8,562 nt of DNA from Ignavibacteriales bacterium (GCA_027347125.1 DAIERC010000199.1:1-8562); one strand, 5' to 3'. Counted from the first letter of the stretch, positions 1-6,213 are shown. Notes: generated by a model not told the origin, from the letters alone. Numbers and translations are program-made.

Positions 1-215
1 CAGTTTGTATAAATAAAACTCATCACAACAATTTTCCCTTTAAAGTCATTAGGAAAAACTACCTTACTGCTGTCCTGGTTAACAAGCGAGTAAGAGTTGT
101 TTCCGATGCTTCTATCTTCGGGCATTTTTTTACCGCCGCAACCGGCAAAAAACGATATAATAATAAAACCAGTTATTAACAAAAACGGTGTAATAAATTT
201 CTTCAAAGAATACAT
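1..215 (-). CDS. SCO1/SenC family lipoprotein, N-terminal part (runs off left edge)
   Basis: The minus strand reads from ATG at 215 through 71 codons without a stop to the window edge. The product starts MYSLKKF, has a hydrophobic stretch (about residues 8-25) and a lipobox-like FFAGC with Cys26, so it is probably a lipoprotein. Residues 44-71 look like the beginning of an SCO1/SenC thioredoxin fold: SLVNQDSSKVVFPNDFKGK followed by IVVMSFIYTN and a codon beginning TG, which would be the first Cys of the CxxxC motif; the edge cuts that codon. Family members deliver copper to the CuA site of cytochrome oxidase or act as thiol reductases on the outer face of the inner membrane. No strong Shine-Dalgarno is visible before the ATG. 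It is transcribed divergently from the DUF2231/two-component operon and shares a 191-base promoter region with it. A TlpA/AhpC-type thioredoxin lipoprotein is the main alternative, because the diagnostic CxxxC and downstream His are missing. Confidence 0.7.
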   Translation of the reverse strand, partial: MYSLKKFITPFLLITGFIIISFFAGCGGKKMPEDRSIGNNSYSLVNQDSSKVVFPNDFKGKIVVMSFIYTN

Positions 216-327
216 TATAAAAATTCCATCTGCTTATAATATTTTTACGAATTAGATAACCGATGAATTATTCTATTACAATATTATTGATTTATGCTAT
301 TGCGTATTGTGTTCTGTGTTAAAAATT

Positions 328-371
328 TTTTAAGGTAATTTTAAGAATTAACTTAGAAAACTTTAAGGGTA
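328..371 (+). promoter_or_regulatory. Four tandem 11-bp TTTTAAG-type boxes (response-regulator operator)
   Basis: Four consecutive 11-mers are seen: TTTTAAGGTAA (328), TTTTAAGAATT (339), AACTTAGAAAA (350) and CTTTAAGGGTA (361). The core TTAAG falls at 330, 341 and 363, with CTTAG at 352, all in exact 11-base register, so every box lies on the same helix face. OmpR/PhoB-family regulators bind such direct repeats with about one-turn spacing. The array overlaps where the -33 element would be and ends 6 bases before a TAnnTTTG element, as expected of an activator that replaces an absent -33 box. A matching array precedes the rubrerythrin gene. Binding by the regulator encoded just downstream is inferred. 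Confidence 0.65.
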
Positions 372-377
372 GATGAA

Positions 378-385
378 TAAGTTTG
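378..385 (+). promoter_or_regulatory. Bacteroidota-type -7 promoter element TAAGTTTG
   Basis: TAAGTTTG is a full match to the TAnnTTTG -7 consensus of the Bacteroidota primary sigma factor. It lies 22 bases before the ATG at 407. No TTG -33 element sits 19-21 bases upstream; boxes 3 and 4 of the 11-bp array occupy that place, suggesting an activator-dependent promoter for the DUF2231-regulator-kinase operon. Confidence 0.5.
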
Positions 386-406
386 GTTCAAAAAAAGGAG
401 TAACTT

Positions 407-904
407 ATGTTTGATACAACACATATTCATCCTATGATTGTTCACTTTCCCATAGCATTAATTATTATTGGTTTTTTAGCTGAACTGATTGGAGCAATCT
501 GGAAAAAAGAATTCTTTGGCAAGGCCGGTTTTTATTTATTAATTTTGGGCACGCTTGGAGTTGTTGCCGCCTACATTTCCGGTAATCTTGCCGGTGATGG
601 TATTACGGAAGCCGGGCCATTAAAGCAGGCGCTCGAAACTCACGAAAGTGCGGCGTTATTAAGTTTATGGCTCATGGTTGGAGTTGCCGTAATAAGAATA
701 GCGTTAACGCTTACTAAACAATATGCCGGCGCTTTGCGATGGGTTGCAATTATACTTTTCTTTATCGGCGTTTTATCAATCGCCAGAACAGGTTTTTACG
801 GCGGCGAGCTTGTATTTAAACATGCTGCGGGCGTGCAATTTAATATAGGCGCCGGTATCGATTCGGACATATTGAAGGATGCTTCCGGCTCGGAATCTAA
901 ATAG
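407..904 (+). CDS. DUF2231 family membrane protein
   Basis: This is a 165-residue integral membrane protein. The N-terminus HIHPMIVHFPIAL (residues 6-18) is the signature of the DUF2231 family (PF09990), and GGELVFKHAAGV (132-143) is the other typical block. Four hydrophobic segments are visible at about 10-31, 41-60, 84-102 and 110-127. Histidines 6, 8, 13, 79 and 139 lie at membrane edges and could bind heme or metal; that is inference from position and from the redox context. The start is well supported: AAGGAG at 395-400 lies 6 bases before the ATG. It is the first gene of the operon, with 23 bases to the regulator ATG, so it is co-expressed with the two-component pair and may feed a signal to it or be its target. 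The biochemical function of the family is not established to my knowledge. Confidence 0.85.
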   Translation: MFDTTHIHPMIVHFPIALIIIGFLAELIGAIWKKEFFGKAGFYLLILGTLGVVAAYISGNLAGDGITEAGPLKQALETHESAALLSLWLMVGVAVIRIALTLTKQYAGALRWVAIILFFIGVLSIARTGFYGGELVFKHAAGVQFNIGAGIDSDILKDASGSESK

Positions 905-914
905 CAAAATATAT

Positions 915-921
915 AAAGGGG
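915..921 (+). promoter_or_regulatory. Shine-Dalgarno deciding the regulator start
   Basis: AAAGGGG ends 6 bases before ATG 928. The frame stays open to a TTG at 925, but the spacing and the conserved beginning MRILIVEDE of the family both favour the ATG at 928. Confidence 0.55.
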
Positions 922-927
922 CTTTTG

Positions 928-1590
928 ATGCGTATTTTAATAGTTGAAGACGAACCCGGCATCGCTAATTTTTTAAGGGACGGTTTGGAAGAGGAAGCCT
1001 TTGCAGTTGATGTTGCCGGCACCGGTAACAAAGGTCTGGAGATGGCTCAATTAAACGAGTATGATATTATACTTCTAGATTGGATGGTTCCCGGCATTAG
1101 CGGTATTGAGGTGTGCAGGCAAATTAGAAAGGAAAATGCCGTCGTGCCGATAATTTTTCTTACAGCCAAAGATACCGTAAACGATATTGTCTTTGGCCTT
1201 GAAGCCGGAGCTAACGATTATATAAAAAAACCGCTTCAGTTTGAAGAGCTTCTTGCAAGAATACGTGTTCAATTAAGAACAAGGGAAGGCGAACATGCTA
1301 TCCTAAATGTGGGCAATATTGAGATGAATCTTGAAACTCACCAGGTTTTTAATAACTCGAAAGAAATTGTATTAACGCAAAAAGAATTTTCGCTGCTGGA
1401 ATATCTTATCAGGAATAAAGGCAAAGTTTGCACCCGGACCAGAATAATAGAACACGTTTGGGATATTCACTTCGATGCCGATACATCAGTAATCGATGTT
1501 TATATAAAGTTCCTGAGAAAAAAACTCGACATGGGAAACGATTACATACACACTATTAGAGGCGTTGGTTATATTATGCGTGAGGACTGA
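928..1590 (+). CDS. OmpR/CusR-type two-component response regulator
   Basis: This is a 220-residue DNA-binding response regulator of normal length. The receiver domain (1-118) has the acidic pair E8-D9, the phospho-acceptor D51 in ILLDWMVPG, T79 (FLTAKD) and K101 in DYIKKP. The winged-helix output domain (about 125-220) ends with the typical VWDIHFDADTSVIDVYIKFLR and IHTIRGVGYIM blocks, which resemble CusR/CopR-like regulators most. I take ATG 928 rather than the in-frame TTG at 925. The stop TGA (1588-1590) overlaps the kinase ATG by one base, so the two are translationally coupled. The 11-bp phased boxes upstream of the operon and of the rubrerythrin gene are the direct-repeat type this class binds, which suggests autoregulation and control of the rubrerythrin gene. 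The metal or redox signal is not shown by the sequence. Confidence 0.95.
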   Translation: MRILIVEDEPGIANFLRDGLEEEAFAVDVAGTGNKGLEMAQLNEYDIILLDWMVPGISGIEVCRQIRKENAVVPIIFLTAKDTVNDIVFGLEAGANDYIKKPLQFEELLARIRVQLRTREGEHAILNVGNIEMNLETHQVFNNSKEIVLTQKEFSLLEYLIRNKGKVCTRTRIIEHVWDIHFDADTSVIDVYIKFLRKKLDMGNDYIHTIRGVGYIMRED

Positions 1591-2975
1591 TGAATTTAAG
1601 TTTAAGAAATAGGATAGCTTTTTTTTACATAGTTGTAACCGGAATTCTTACCGGGTTAATATTCTTAACCATTTACGGAGTTGTTTCGGAAACCGCCTTT
1701 AATCATTTAAATGGCGATCTTGATGCGGAAGCAAGCGAAGTGATGAAGGGAGTGGTGGTGTTAAATAATGAATTTGTTTTTGCCAACCCCTACGAGTGGG
1801 ATGAAAAAGAACACGGCCAGATTGAAGTTAACCCGGTGTTTATTCAAATTGCCGACTCCACCGGCAAGATAATTAAAAAAACCGGCAATCTGTTAAATGA
1901 TAAACTTAAGTTTGTAGAAGCCAAGCCTTCAAATTATTATTTTAATACTTACCTTAGCGGCTCTCCAACCCGCCAATTGCAGTTGCCGATTAAAAATCCC
2001 GTTGGAAGAATTCTTGGTTATGTAATCATCGCTATGCCGCTGGAAGAGTCGGCGCTGGTGCTGGCAAATTTAAGTTATGTTTTAATGATTGCTTATCCAA
2101 TTGTACTCATAGCGCTTTTCTTCAGCTCGCGCTTAATTGCCGGAAGCAGCATATCGCCAATAGACAAAGTAATAAAGACAGCCGCCAAGATTACAAAAGA
2201 AAATCTTGATGAACGAATTGAACTGCCCCCTCATAAAGATGAAATTTTTCTCCTTACTTCAACAATAAACGAACTTCTAAACAGGCTTGAAGACGCGGTG
2301 CTCCGTGAAAAACAATTTACAGCCGATGCCTCGCACGAGCTTCGTACGCCGTTATCCGTTATAAAAGGAACGCTGGAAGTGTTAATACGCAAACCGCGGG
2401 ATGTTGAGCATTACGAAAATAAAATTAAATATTGTGTCGGTGAGGTTGACAGAATGTCTAATCTTATTGAACAGCTTTTACTCCTTGCCAGGTATGAAAA
2501 CGGAAAAAATAATGCGCGTATTGGTAAGGTAAAACTTAACGGTGTTTTGCAAACGGTGGTTGCCAGAATGAATAATTTCTTTGAAGAAAAAAATATCGCT
2601 TTGAAATACAATTTGAATGACGAGCATTTTGTAAACGCCGATGTATCTATGCTGGAAATAATTTTTGAGAATATAATTTCAAACGCGATTAAGTATACGC
2701 CCGCCGGAAAAGAGATAAGTGTTGAAGCTTATCAGAAAAACGGAAGCACATTTTGCGTTATTAAAGATGAAGGCCTCGGGATGACTGGGGAGCAATCAAC
2801 AAAGATATTCGATCGTTTTTACCGCGTCGATGAATCGCGCAACTCGCAGATTGGCGGCAACGGCCTGGGGTTGGCTATTGTAAGTAAGCTGGCGGGACTG
2901 CAGGATATTTCTCTGGAAGTGAGCAGCAAGCTTTCCGAAGGCACTACCGTGTCGGTTATTTTTCCTCATTCATAA
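1590..2975 (+). CDS. HAMP-domain sensor histidine kinase
   Basis: This 461-residue inner-membrane kinase is the partner of the preceding regulator. Domains in order: TM1 (about 9-31); a periplasmic sensor region (32-155) without His- or Met-rich metal motifs; TM2 (about 160-179); HAMP (about 180-235); a HisKA dimerisation domain with H249 in ASHELRTPLS; and a HATPase domain with N365 (N box, ISNAIKYTP), DEGLGM at 393-398 (G1), IFDRFYRVD at 407-415 (F box) and GGNGLGLAI at 422-430 (G2). All catalytic boxes are intact, so it should autophosphorylate and pass phosphate to D51 of the regulator. The overall layout is like CusS/CopS-type kinases, but the sensor domain is not recognisable and the ligand is unknown. 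The start overlaps the regulator stop (TGATG), with GAGGA at 1582-1586 serving as ribosome binding site. No clear terminator follows; the next 167 bases hold the rubrerythrin promoter. Confidence 0.95.
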   Translation: MNLSLRNRIAFFYIVVTGILTGLIFLTIYGVVSETAFNHLNGDLDAEASEVMKGVVVLNNEFVFANPYEWDEKEHGQIEVNPVFIQIADSTGKIIKKTGNLLNDKLKFVEAKPSNYYFNTYLSGSPTRQLQLPIKNPVGRILGYVIIAMPLEESALVLANLSYVLMIAYPIVLIALFFSSRLIAGSSISPIDKVIKTAAKITKENLDERIELPPHKDEIFLLTSTINELLNRLEDAVLREKQFTADASHELRTPLSVIKGTLEVLIRKPRDVEHYENKIKYCVGEVDRMSNLIEQLLLLARYENGKNNARIGKVKLNGVLQTVVARMNNFFEEKNIALKYNLNDEHFVNADVSMLEIIFENIISNAIKYTPAGKEISVEAYQKNGSTFCVIKDEGLGMTGEQSTKIFDRFYRVDESRNSQIGGNGLGLAIVSKLAGLQDISLEVSSKLSEGTTVSVIFPHS

Positions 2976-3043
2976 AGTATCCCATAGTAATTTCACTAAA
3001 CCGGCCGTTATGCTTTTTTTCAACTTAAAGCGAGGCACAAAAA

Positions 3044-3087
3044 ATTTAAGCGGATTTTAAGAATTCTTTAAAGAAGGTTTTAGGATT
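3044..3087 (+). promoter_or_regulatory. Four tandem 11-bp TTTTAAG-type boxes upstream of the rubrerythrin gene
   Basis: Four 11-mers follow each other: ATTTAAGCGGA (3044), TTTTAAGAATT (3055), CTTTAAAGAAG (3066) and GTTTTAGGATT (3077). The five-base cores fall at 3046, 3057, 3068 and 3079 (TTAAG, TTAAG, TTAAA, TTTAG), exactly 11 apart. The second 11-mer is identical to the second 11-mer of the array at 328-371. The last box ends 7 bases before a TAnnTTTG element, nearly the same geometry as in front of the two-component operon, so the same regulator probably binds both. Confidence 0.65.
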
Positions 3088-3094
3088 TACGCCT

Positions 3095-3102
3095 TAATTT
3101 TG
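3095..3102 (+). promoter_or_regulatory. Bacteroidota-type -7 promoter element TAATTTTG
   Basis: TAATTTTG fully matches TAnnTTTG. It is 12 bases beyond the final G of the operator array (11 in the other promoter) and 40 bases before the ATG at 3143. No TTG -33 element is seen; the boxes occupy that place. Confidence 0.5.
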
Positions 3103-3142
3103 ATCAACAAAAAAATAAATCTAAAAAATAAAAAGGAGAACA

Positions 3143-3769
3143 ATGATGAAGATAAAATTAGTAGTAGCAGTATTAACGGTATTTATGTTTTCAACGTTAG
3201 GCTTTGCGGCCAATCCGCCCGCAAAATCTGCAACTGTAAGCGATCTTAAAGCAGCCATAACTGGCGAAACAACAGCAAGCGCAAAATACGCAGCTTACGC
3301 AAAAAAAGCCAAAGAAGAAGGGCACAGCCAAATTGCATTATTATTTGAAGCAGCCTCTAAAGCCGAAAATATTCATGCCGGGAACCATAGGGCGGCACTT
3401 GAGCAATTAGGCGAATCGATGGATAAAGTTGATCCCAAGTTTGAGGTTAAATCAACAAAAGAAAATTTGCAAGATGCTATTAAAGGCGAATCGTATGAAG
3501 TAGCTACCATGTATCCCGGTTTTATAAAAACCGCAAACAAAGCTAAAATAAATATCGCTTTGATTTCCTTCAATTACGCCTACCAGGTTGAAAAGAAACA
3601 CAAAGCTCTTTATGAAAACGCCCTTAAACAATTATTGGACGGCAAAGAAAATACATTGGCAAGCAAGTATATGGTTTGCACTACATGCGGCAATACTTAC
3701 GACGGCGAAGCGCCCGCAAGATGCGGAATTTCTATGACGCCGAGAGAAAGATTTATTACAATTCAATAA
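3143..3769 (+). CDS. Exported rubrerythrin-family protein with altered rubredoxin-like tail
   Basis: This 208-residue protein begins with a signal peptide (KIK, hydrophobic core 6-20, likely cleavage near FAA at 21-23), so it should act in the periplasm. Residues 32-165 form a ferritin-like four-helix bundle with the di-iron ligands of rubrerythrins: E42, E75 and H78 (AENIH), E116 and E119 (KGESYE), E150 and H153 (VEKKH). Rubrerythrins reduce hydrogen peroxide. The C-terminal tail (176-206) resembles a rubredoxin Fe(SCys)4 knuckle, YMVCTTCGNTYDGEAPARC, but the place of the fourth Cys is S197: C179, C182 and C194 remain. The terminal iron site may therefore be altered or absent. Two in-frame ATGs (3143, 3146) follow AAGGAG at 3133-3138, leaving 4 or 7 bases; the second has the more usual spacing. 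Its promoter shares the 11-bp boxes of the two-component operon, so it is probably a target of that system. A strong terminator follows. Confidence 0.88.
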   Translation: MMKIKLVVAVLTVFMFSTLGFAANPPAKSATVSDLKAAITGETTASAKYAAYAKKAKEEGHSQIALLFEAASKAENIHAGNHRAALEQLGESMDKVDPKFEVKSTKENLQDAIKGESYEVATMYPGFIKTANKAKINIALISFNYAYQVEKKHKALYENALKQLLDGKENTLASKYMVCTTCGNTYDGEAPARCGISMTPRERFITIQ

Positions 3770-3789
3770 AAGGCTCGCAGTACTAATAC

Positions 3790-3828
3790 AAGAAGCCGCT
3801 TTCATAATTATGAAAGCGGCTTCTTTTT
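3790..3828 (+). terminator. Strong intrinsic terminator after the rubrerythrin gene
   Basis: Positions 3790-3825 are a perfect 36-base palindrome (18-base arms, AAGAAGCCGCTTTCATAA and its complement), with TTTTT at 3824-3828 at its right-hand end. The unpaired loop would form from the central AATT. The GC-rich stem followed by a T run, 21 bases after the stop codon, marks the end of the rubrerythrin transcript. Confidence 0.9.
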
Positions 3829-4087
3829 GTGCGGCAAGCCGCGGTTTTTAATTATAAGCTTTAATTAAACGGAAAGGGGTAGAGAAAACAACTTAGCATA
3901 AAAAATATATAGCGGTTATAGAAGCATTATGGAACGGAGCGTTATTTGTCCTACATTATTCCAAAACTCCATTTCTCAAAGTTTCATAATCATTGGTTTG
4001 TATGGTAAACTATCGGGGAACTGAAGTTTATTAGCAGCTAGAAGCTTATTTTATGGGGCGTTATTTATTACCGGTTTTATATTGAAG
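3829..4087. other. Gene-free intergenic stretch with a minor hairpin and an 11-base near-repeat
   Basis: I see no convincing gene here. A small GCGG-CAAG-CCGC hairpin followed by GGTTTTT (3831-3849) could be a backup terminator for the rubrerythrin transcript. GCGTTATTTGT (3939-3949) recurs as GCGTTATTTAT at 4059-4069, each a few bases after TTATGG. A 31-codon frame (3929-4024) has no ribosome binding site and is probably not real. The 4088-4987 gene ends against this stretch from the right without an obvious terminator. Confidence 0.5.
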
Positions 4088-4987
4088 TTACCTGGCGGAA
4101 TCTATATAGTCTATTAGATTTTTCAAATGAAGTTTTTCATTTAACGTAATTTTACTAATCACCACATCCTTGGCAATTAAAAGCCATCTTGTATTTAAAT
4201 ACTTAACGGCGTATTTATAATCTTCAGCGTATTTTTCAGGCTCGCTGAAAATAATTTCGGAAAATTTTACGGCGGCTTTTATTACCACAATGTTCGGAAG
4301 CAAATTATTATTTGCAATTAATATTAAGTCGCTAACATTCTCAAAAGAATTTTCACAAAGTTTAACCGCTCTTAATCCCGCGGCTGTCATCAAGTCAACT
4401 TTATTAAGCAGTTTTAACCTTTTATCCGAACTTATCCTGGTTAACTTAGTAATGCTTTCTTCAAGATAAACTTTATTTTGAACGGCTCTGTTATAAGTTA
4501 TTTTAATAGCGTTTGTAACCGCCTCATCAATTTTTTCTTTCGCTTTTTTCATCATCTCGTAACCGCTTTTTACATTTTTCGAAAGCTCAATAACTTTCTC
4601 ATAATCACCTTCGGCAATAAAATTTTCAAGGGTATTTTTGTTTTGGTTTGAAGAGGTTTTAAACTGGGAAGGCGCATCTTTCGAATCAACTTGTAGGGGA
4701 ATACCGGGCTGATCGTTTTTTGCAACACTCCCTGTGTTTTCGGTTTTTATAACAGACTTGGCGCCTGTAAATTCGAGCTTTTCCAGGATAGAGCCGTAAA
4801 ATTCCTCCTCCACATCAAAGCTTAAAATAACATCATCGCCCAGATGACCTATTTTAATGGGACCGTATTGGAGCCTGGGGTTTCTTTCTTGAAGGCGTTT
4901 GAGTTGCAGCTTTATAGCCGAAATATCATCAAAATTAATTTTTAAGACTACTTTTTTTTGAACGCTATGCTTTGTATCCTGATCCAT
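4088..4987 (-). CDS. Conserved-looking protein of unknown function, two-part helical protein
   Basis: I do not recognise this 299-residue protein. It has no signal peptide or membrane segment and should be cytoplasmic. Residues 1-80 look like a small alpha/beta domain (strand KVVLKINF, helix ISAIKLQLKRLQERN, then PIKIGHLGDDVILSFDVEE and a helix). Residues 85-118 are a polar, low-complexity linker rich in Q, N, K and S. Residues 118-299 are almost wholly helical and Lys-rich, with HEAT/TPR-like amphipathic pairs (for example NNNLLPNIVVIKAAVKFSEII, about 227-247), which suggests a binding scaffold rather than an enzyme; no catalytic motif is seen. The start is ATG 4987, with only a weak purine-rich stretch upstream. 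Base and codon composition match the neighbours, so there is no sign of recent transfer. It is divergent from the LOG-family gene and stands alone. Confidence 0.75.
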   Translation of the reverse strand: MDQDTKHSVQKKVVLKINFDDISAIKLQLKRLQERNPRLQYGPIKIGHLGDDVILSFDVEEEFYGSILEKLEFTGAKSVIKTENTGSVAKNDQPGIPLQVDSKDAPSQFKTSSNQNKNTLENFIAEGDYEKVIELSKNVKSGYEMMKKAKEKIDEAVTNAIKITYNRAVQNKVYLEESITKLTRISSDKRLKLLNKVDLMTAAGLRAVKLCENSFENVSDLILIANNNLLPNIVVIKAAVKFSEIIFSEPEKYAEDYKYAVKYLNTRWLLIAKDVVISKITLNEKLHLKNLIDYIDSAR

Positions 4988-5219
4988 GAGTTAACAATCT
5001 TCTCTTCATATTTTCCCCAAAATACTTACAGTTAAATTATTGGCATACGAACCGTAAAGAATTACTATTCCGTAAGGAGCGTACGTGTTTTTAAATTAAT
5101 AGAAAAATTATCCACTTCAATGCTTATTATCGCAAATAGTTTGCAATAGTTAAATAATTTATAATTTCGGCGTCAAAATACAAAATTTTAATCAACATTT
5201 TCAAGAATTATAAAATTGA

Positions 5220-5249
5220 TTGCCAAAAATATCACGAATAGATTATATT
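5220..5249 (+). promoter_or_regulatory. Candidate promoter of the LOG-family gene
   Basis: TTGCCA at 5220-5225 and TATATT at 5244-5249 are separated by 18 bases, each one mismatch from the sigma-70 consensus. The same bases also give TTG-N21-TATATTTC, one mismatch from the Bacteroidota -7 element. The ATG follows 25 bases after TATATT. No binding boxes of the 11-bp type are found here. Confidence 0.45.
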
Positions 5250-5274
5250 TCGGAACTTTATTATAAGGCTCATC

Positions 5275-5874
5275 ATGAAAATTGAAAAAGTTTGCGTTTA
5301 TTGTGCTTCAAGCGATCTTTCGGATCAGAGCTACCTTAACGCCGCGAAGGAACTTGGAGAAATTTTAGCCAGCGAGTCAATAAGTCTTGTTTATGGCGGC
5401 GGTTCTGCCGGTTCTATGGGCATGATTGCCGACGGCGCCTTATCTAAAGGCGGCAAAGTTATAGGGATAATTCCACAATTTATGTACGATCTTGAATGGG
5501 GCCATAACGGTCTTTCGAAGTTGATAATTGTTGAAACGATGAATGAACGTAAAGAACAAATGGTAAAAGATACTGATGCGGCAATTGTTCTACCCGGTGG
5601 TTCCGGCACGCTGGAAGAATTATTCGATACGATTACTATGAAAAGATTAGGCCAATATTTAGGCCCGATTGTTTTTGTAAATATTAATGGCTTCTTCGAT
5701 CCTTGTCTCGAAATGCTTGAAAGAGCTATTGAAGAGAAGTTTATGGATGAACGAAACCGGTTAATGTGGACTGTGGTAGATAGCCCCTCGGAGGTTATAG
5801 ACGCCATTAAAAATTCACCTGCATGGAGTACCGATTCCGTAAAGTTCGCAACCCTTAGGAACCGCGACCGGTAA
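5275..5874 (+). CDS. LOG-family nucleotide 5'-monophosphate phosphoribohydrolase (TIGR00730)
   Basis: This 199-residue cytoplasmic Rossmann-fold enzyme has the usual length for the family. Diagnostic motifs are VYCASSD near the N-terminus, YGGGSAGSMGMIADGAL (40-56), the conserved ERK at 91-93 and PGGSGTLEE at 107-115, the nucleotide-binding and catalytic signature with the conserved Arg and Glu. Relatives include YvdD and plant/bacterial LOG proteins, which hydrolyse cytokinin riboside or other nucleoside 5'-monophosphates to free base and ribose 5-phosphate; many bacterial members are named lysine decarboxylase in error. In a bacterium without known cytokinin signalling, purine nucleotide salvage or turnover is the cautious reading. 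The start ATG 5275 agrees with the family beginning, and AAGG at 5265-5268 is a weak ribosome site. It is a single-gene unit between a promoter at 5220-5249 and a hairpin at 5909-5935. Confidence 0.9.
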   Translation: MKIEKVCVYCASSDLSDQSYLNAAKELGEILASESISLVYGGGSAGSMGMIADGALSKGGKVIGIIPQFMYDLEWGHNGLSKLIIVETMNERKEQMVKDTDAAIVLPGGSGTLEELFDTITMKRLGQYLGPIVFVNINGFFDPCLEMLERAIEEKFMDERNRLMWTVVDSPSEVIDAIKNSPAWSTDSVKFATLRNRDR

Positions 5875-5908
5875 AATGTTCCGTTATTTTGTTTTTATTT
5901 AAACTGCA

Positions 5909-5935
5909 AAAGCCGTAAGAAAATCTTACGGCTTT
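5909..5935. terminator. Hairpin terminator, probably bidirectional, between convergent genes
   Basis: AAAGCCGTAAGA (5909-5920) pairs perfectly with TCTTACGGCTTT (5924-5935) over a three-base AAA loop. The plus-strand T run is only TTT, and on the minus strand the stem is followed by TTTT. It lies 34 bases after the LOG-family stop and in the path of the convergent DinB-type gene, so it may end both transcripts; the short T runs make it weaker than the 3790 terminator. Confidence 0.65.
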
Positions 5936-6213
5936 CAAAATGATTCTGCATTCTACCTAGTTCATATGATTTCAAGTTCCAGCCACTCGTTCTTCACATT
6001 TACATATTTTCCAGAATCATTTCATCAGGTTTTATTTATACCCGGTTTAACCCGAATTATTTTTTAATTCATTTGGTTAGACACACATATTATCGAAATG
6101 GTTTCATTTCTTTTTAGTTTAAAAATATATTGTGATCTAAAAAACATTTTTGCGGAACCTAGCATTAACTTATTTACAGTCAGATGCCGGGGGAGGAAAA
6201 AATTACTAATCGT
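5936..6213. other. Gene-free stretch between convergent genes, with an 11-base inverted repeat
   Basis: No gene is convincing here. AAATGATTCTG (5938-5948) and CAGAATCATTT (6012-6022) are an 11-base inverted repeat with a 63-base interior. On the minus strand, inside and across it, a short frame closed by stops reads NDSGKYVNVKNEWLELEII, which looks protein-like but lacks a start; it might be a gene relic or chance. The rest (6030-6200) is AT-rich without repeats or hairpins that I can support. Confidence 0.45.

Noticed and set aside
2975..3043. Terminator between the kinase and rubrerythrin genes
   Set aside because: CGGCCG followed further on by a T run suggests one, but no stem longer than the 6-base palindrome can be drawn, so read-through into the rubrerythrin gene cannot be excluded.
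3929..4024. 31-codon plus-strand frame as a small gene
   Set aside because: No ribosome binding site or promoter, no recognisable product, and the frame is short enough to be chance.
5186..5209. TTTTAATC and TTTTCAAGAATT upstream of the LOG-family gene as operator boxes
   Set aside because: Only two partial words, with the core broken by a C, not in 11-base register, and no TAnnTTTG element at the right distance.
5391..5807. Long minus-strand open frame (138 codons) opposite the LOG-family gene
   Set aside because: It lies wholly antisense to a gene with clear family motifs, and its Ser/Ile-rich product resembles no family. It is a shadow of the coding strand.
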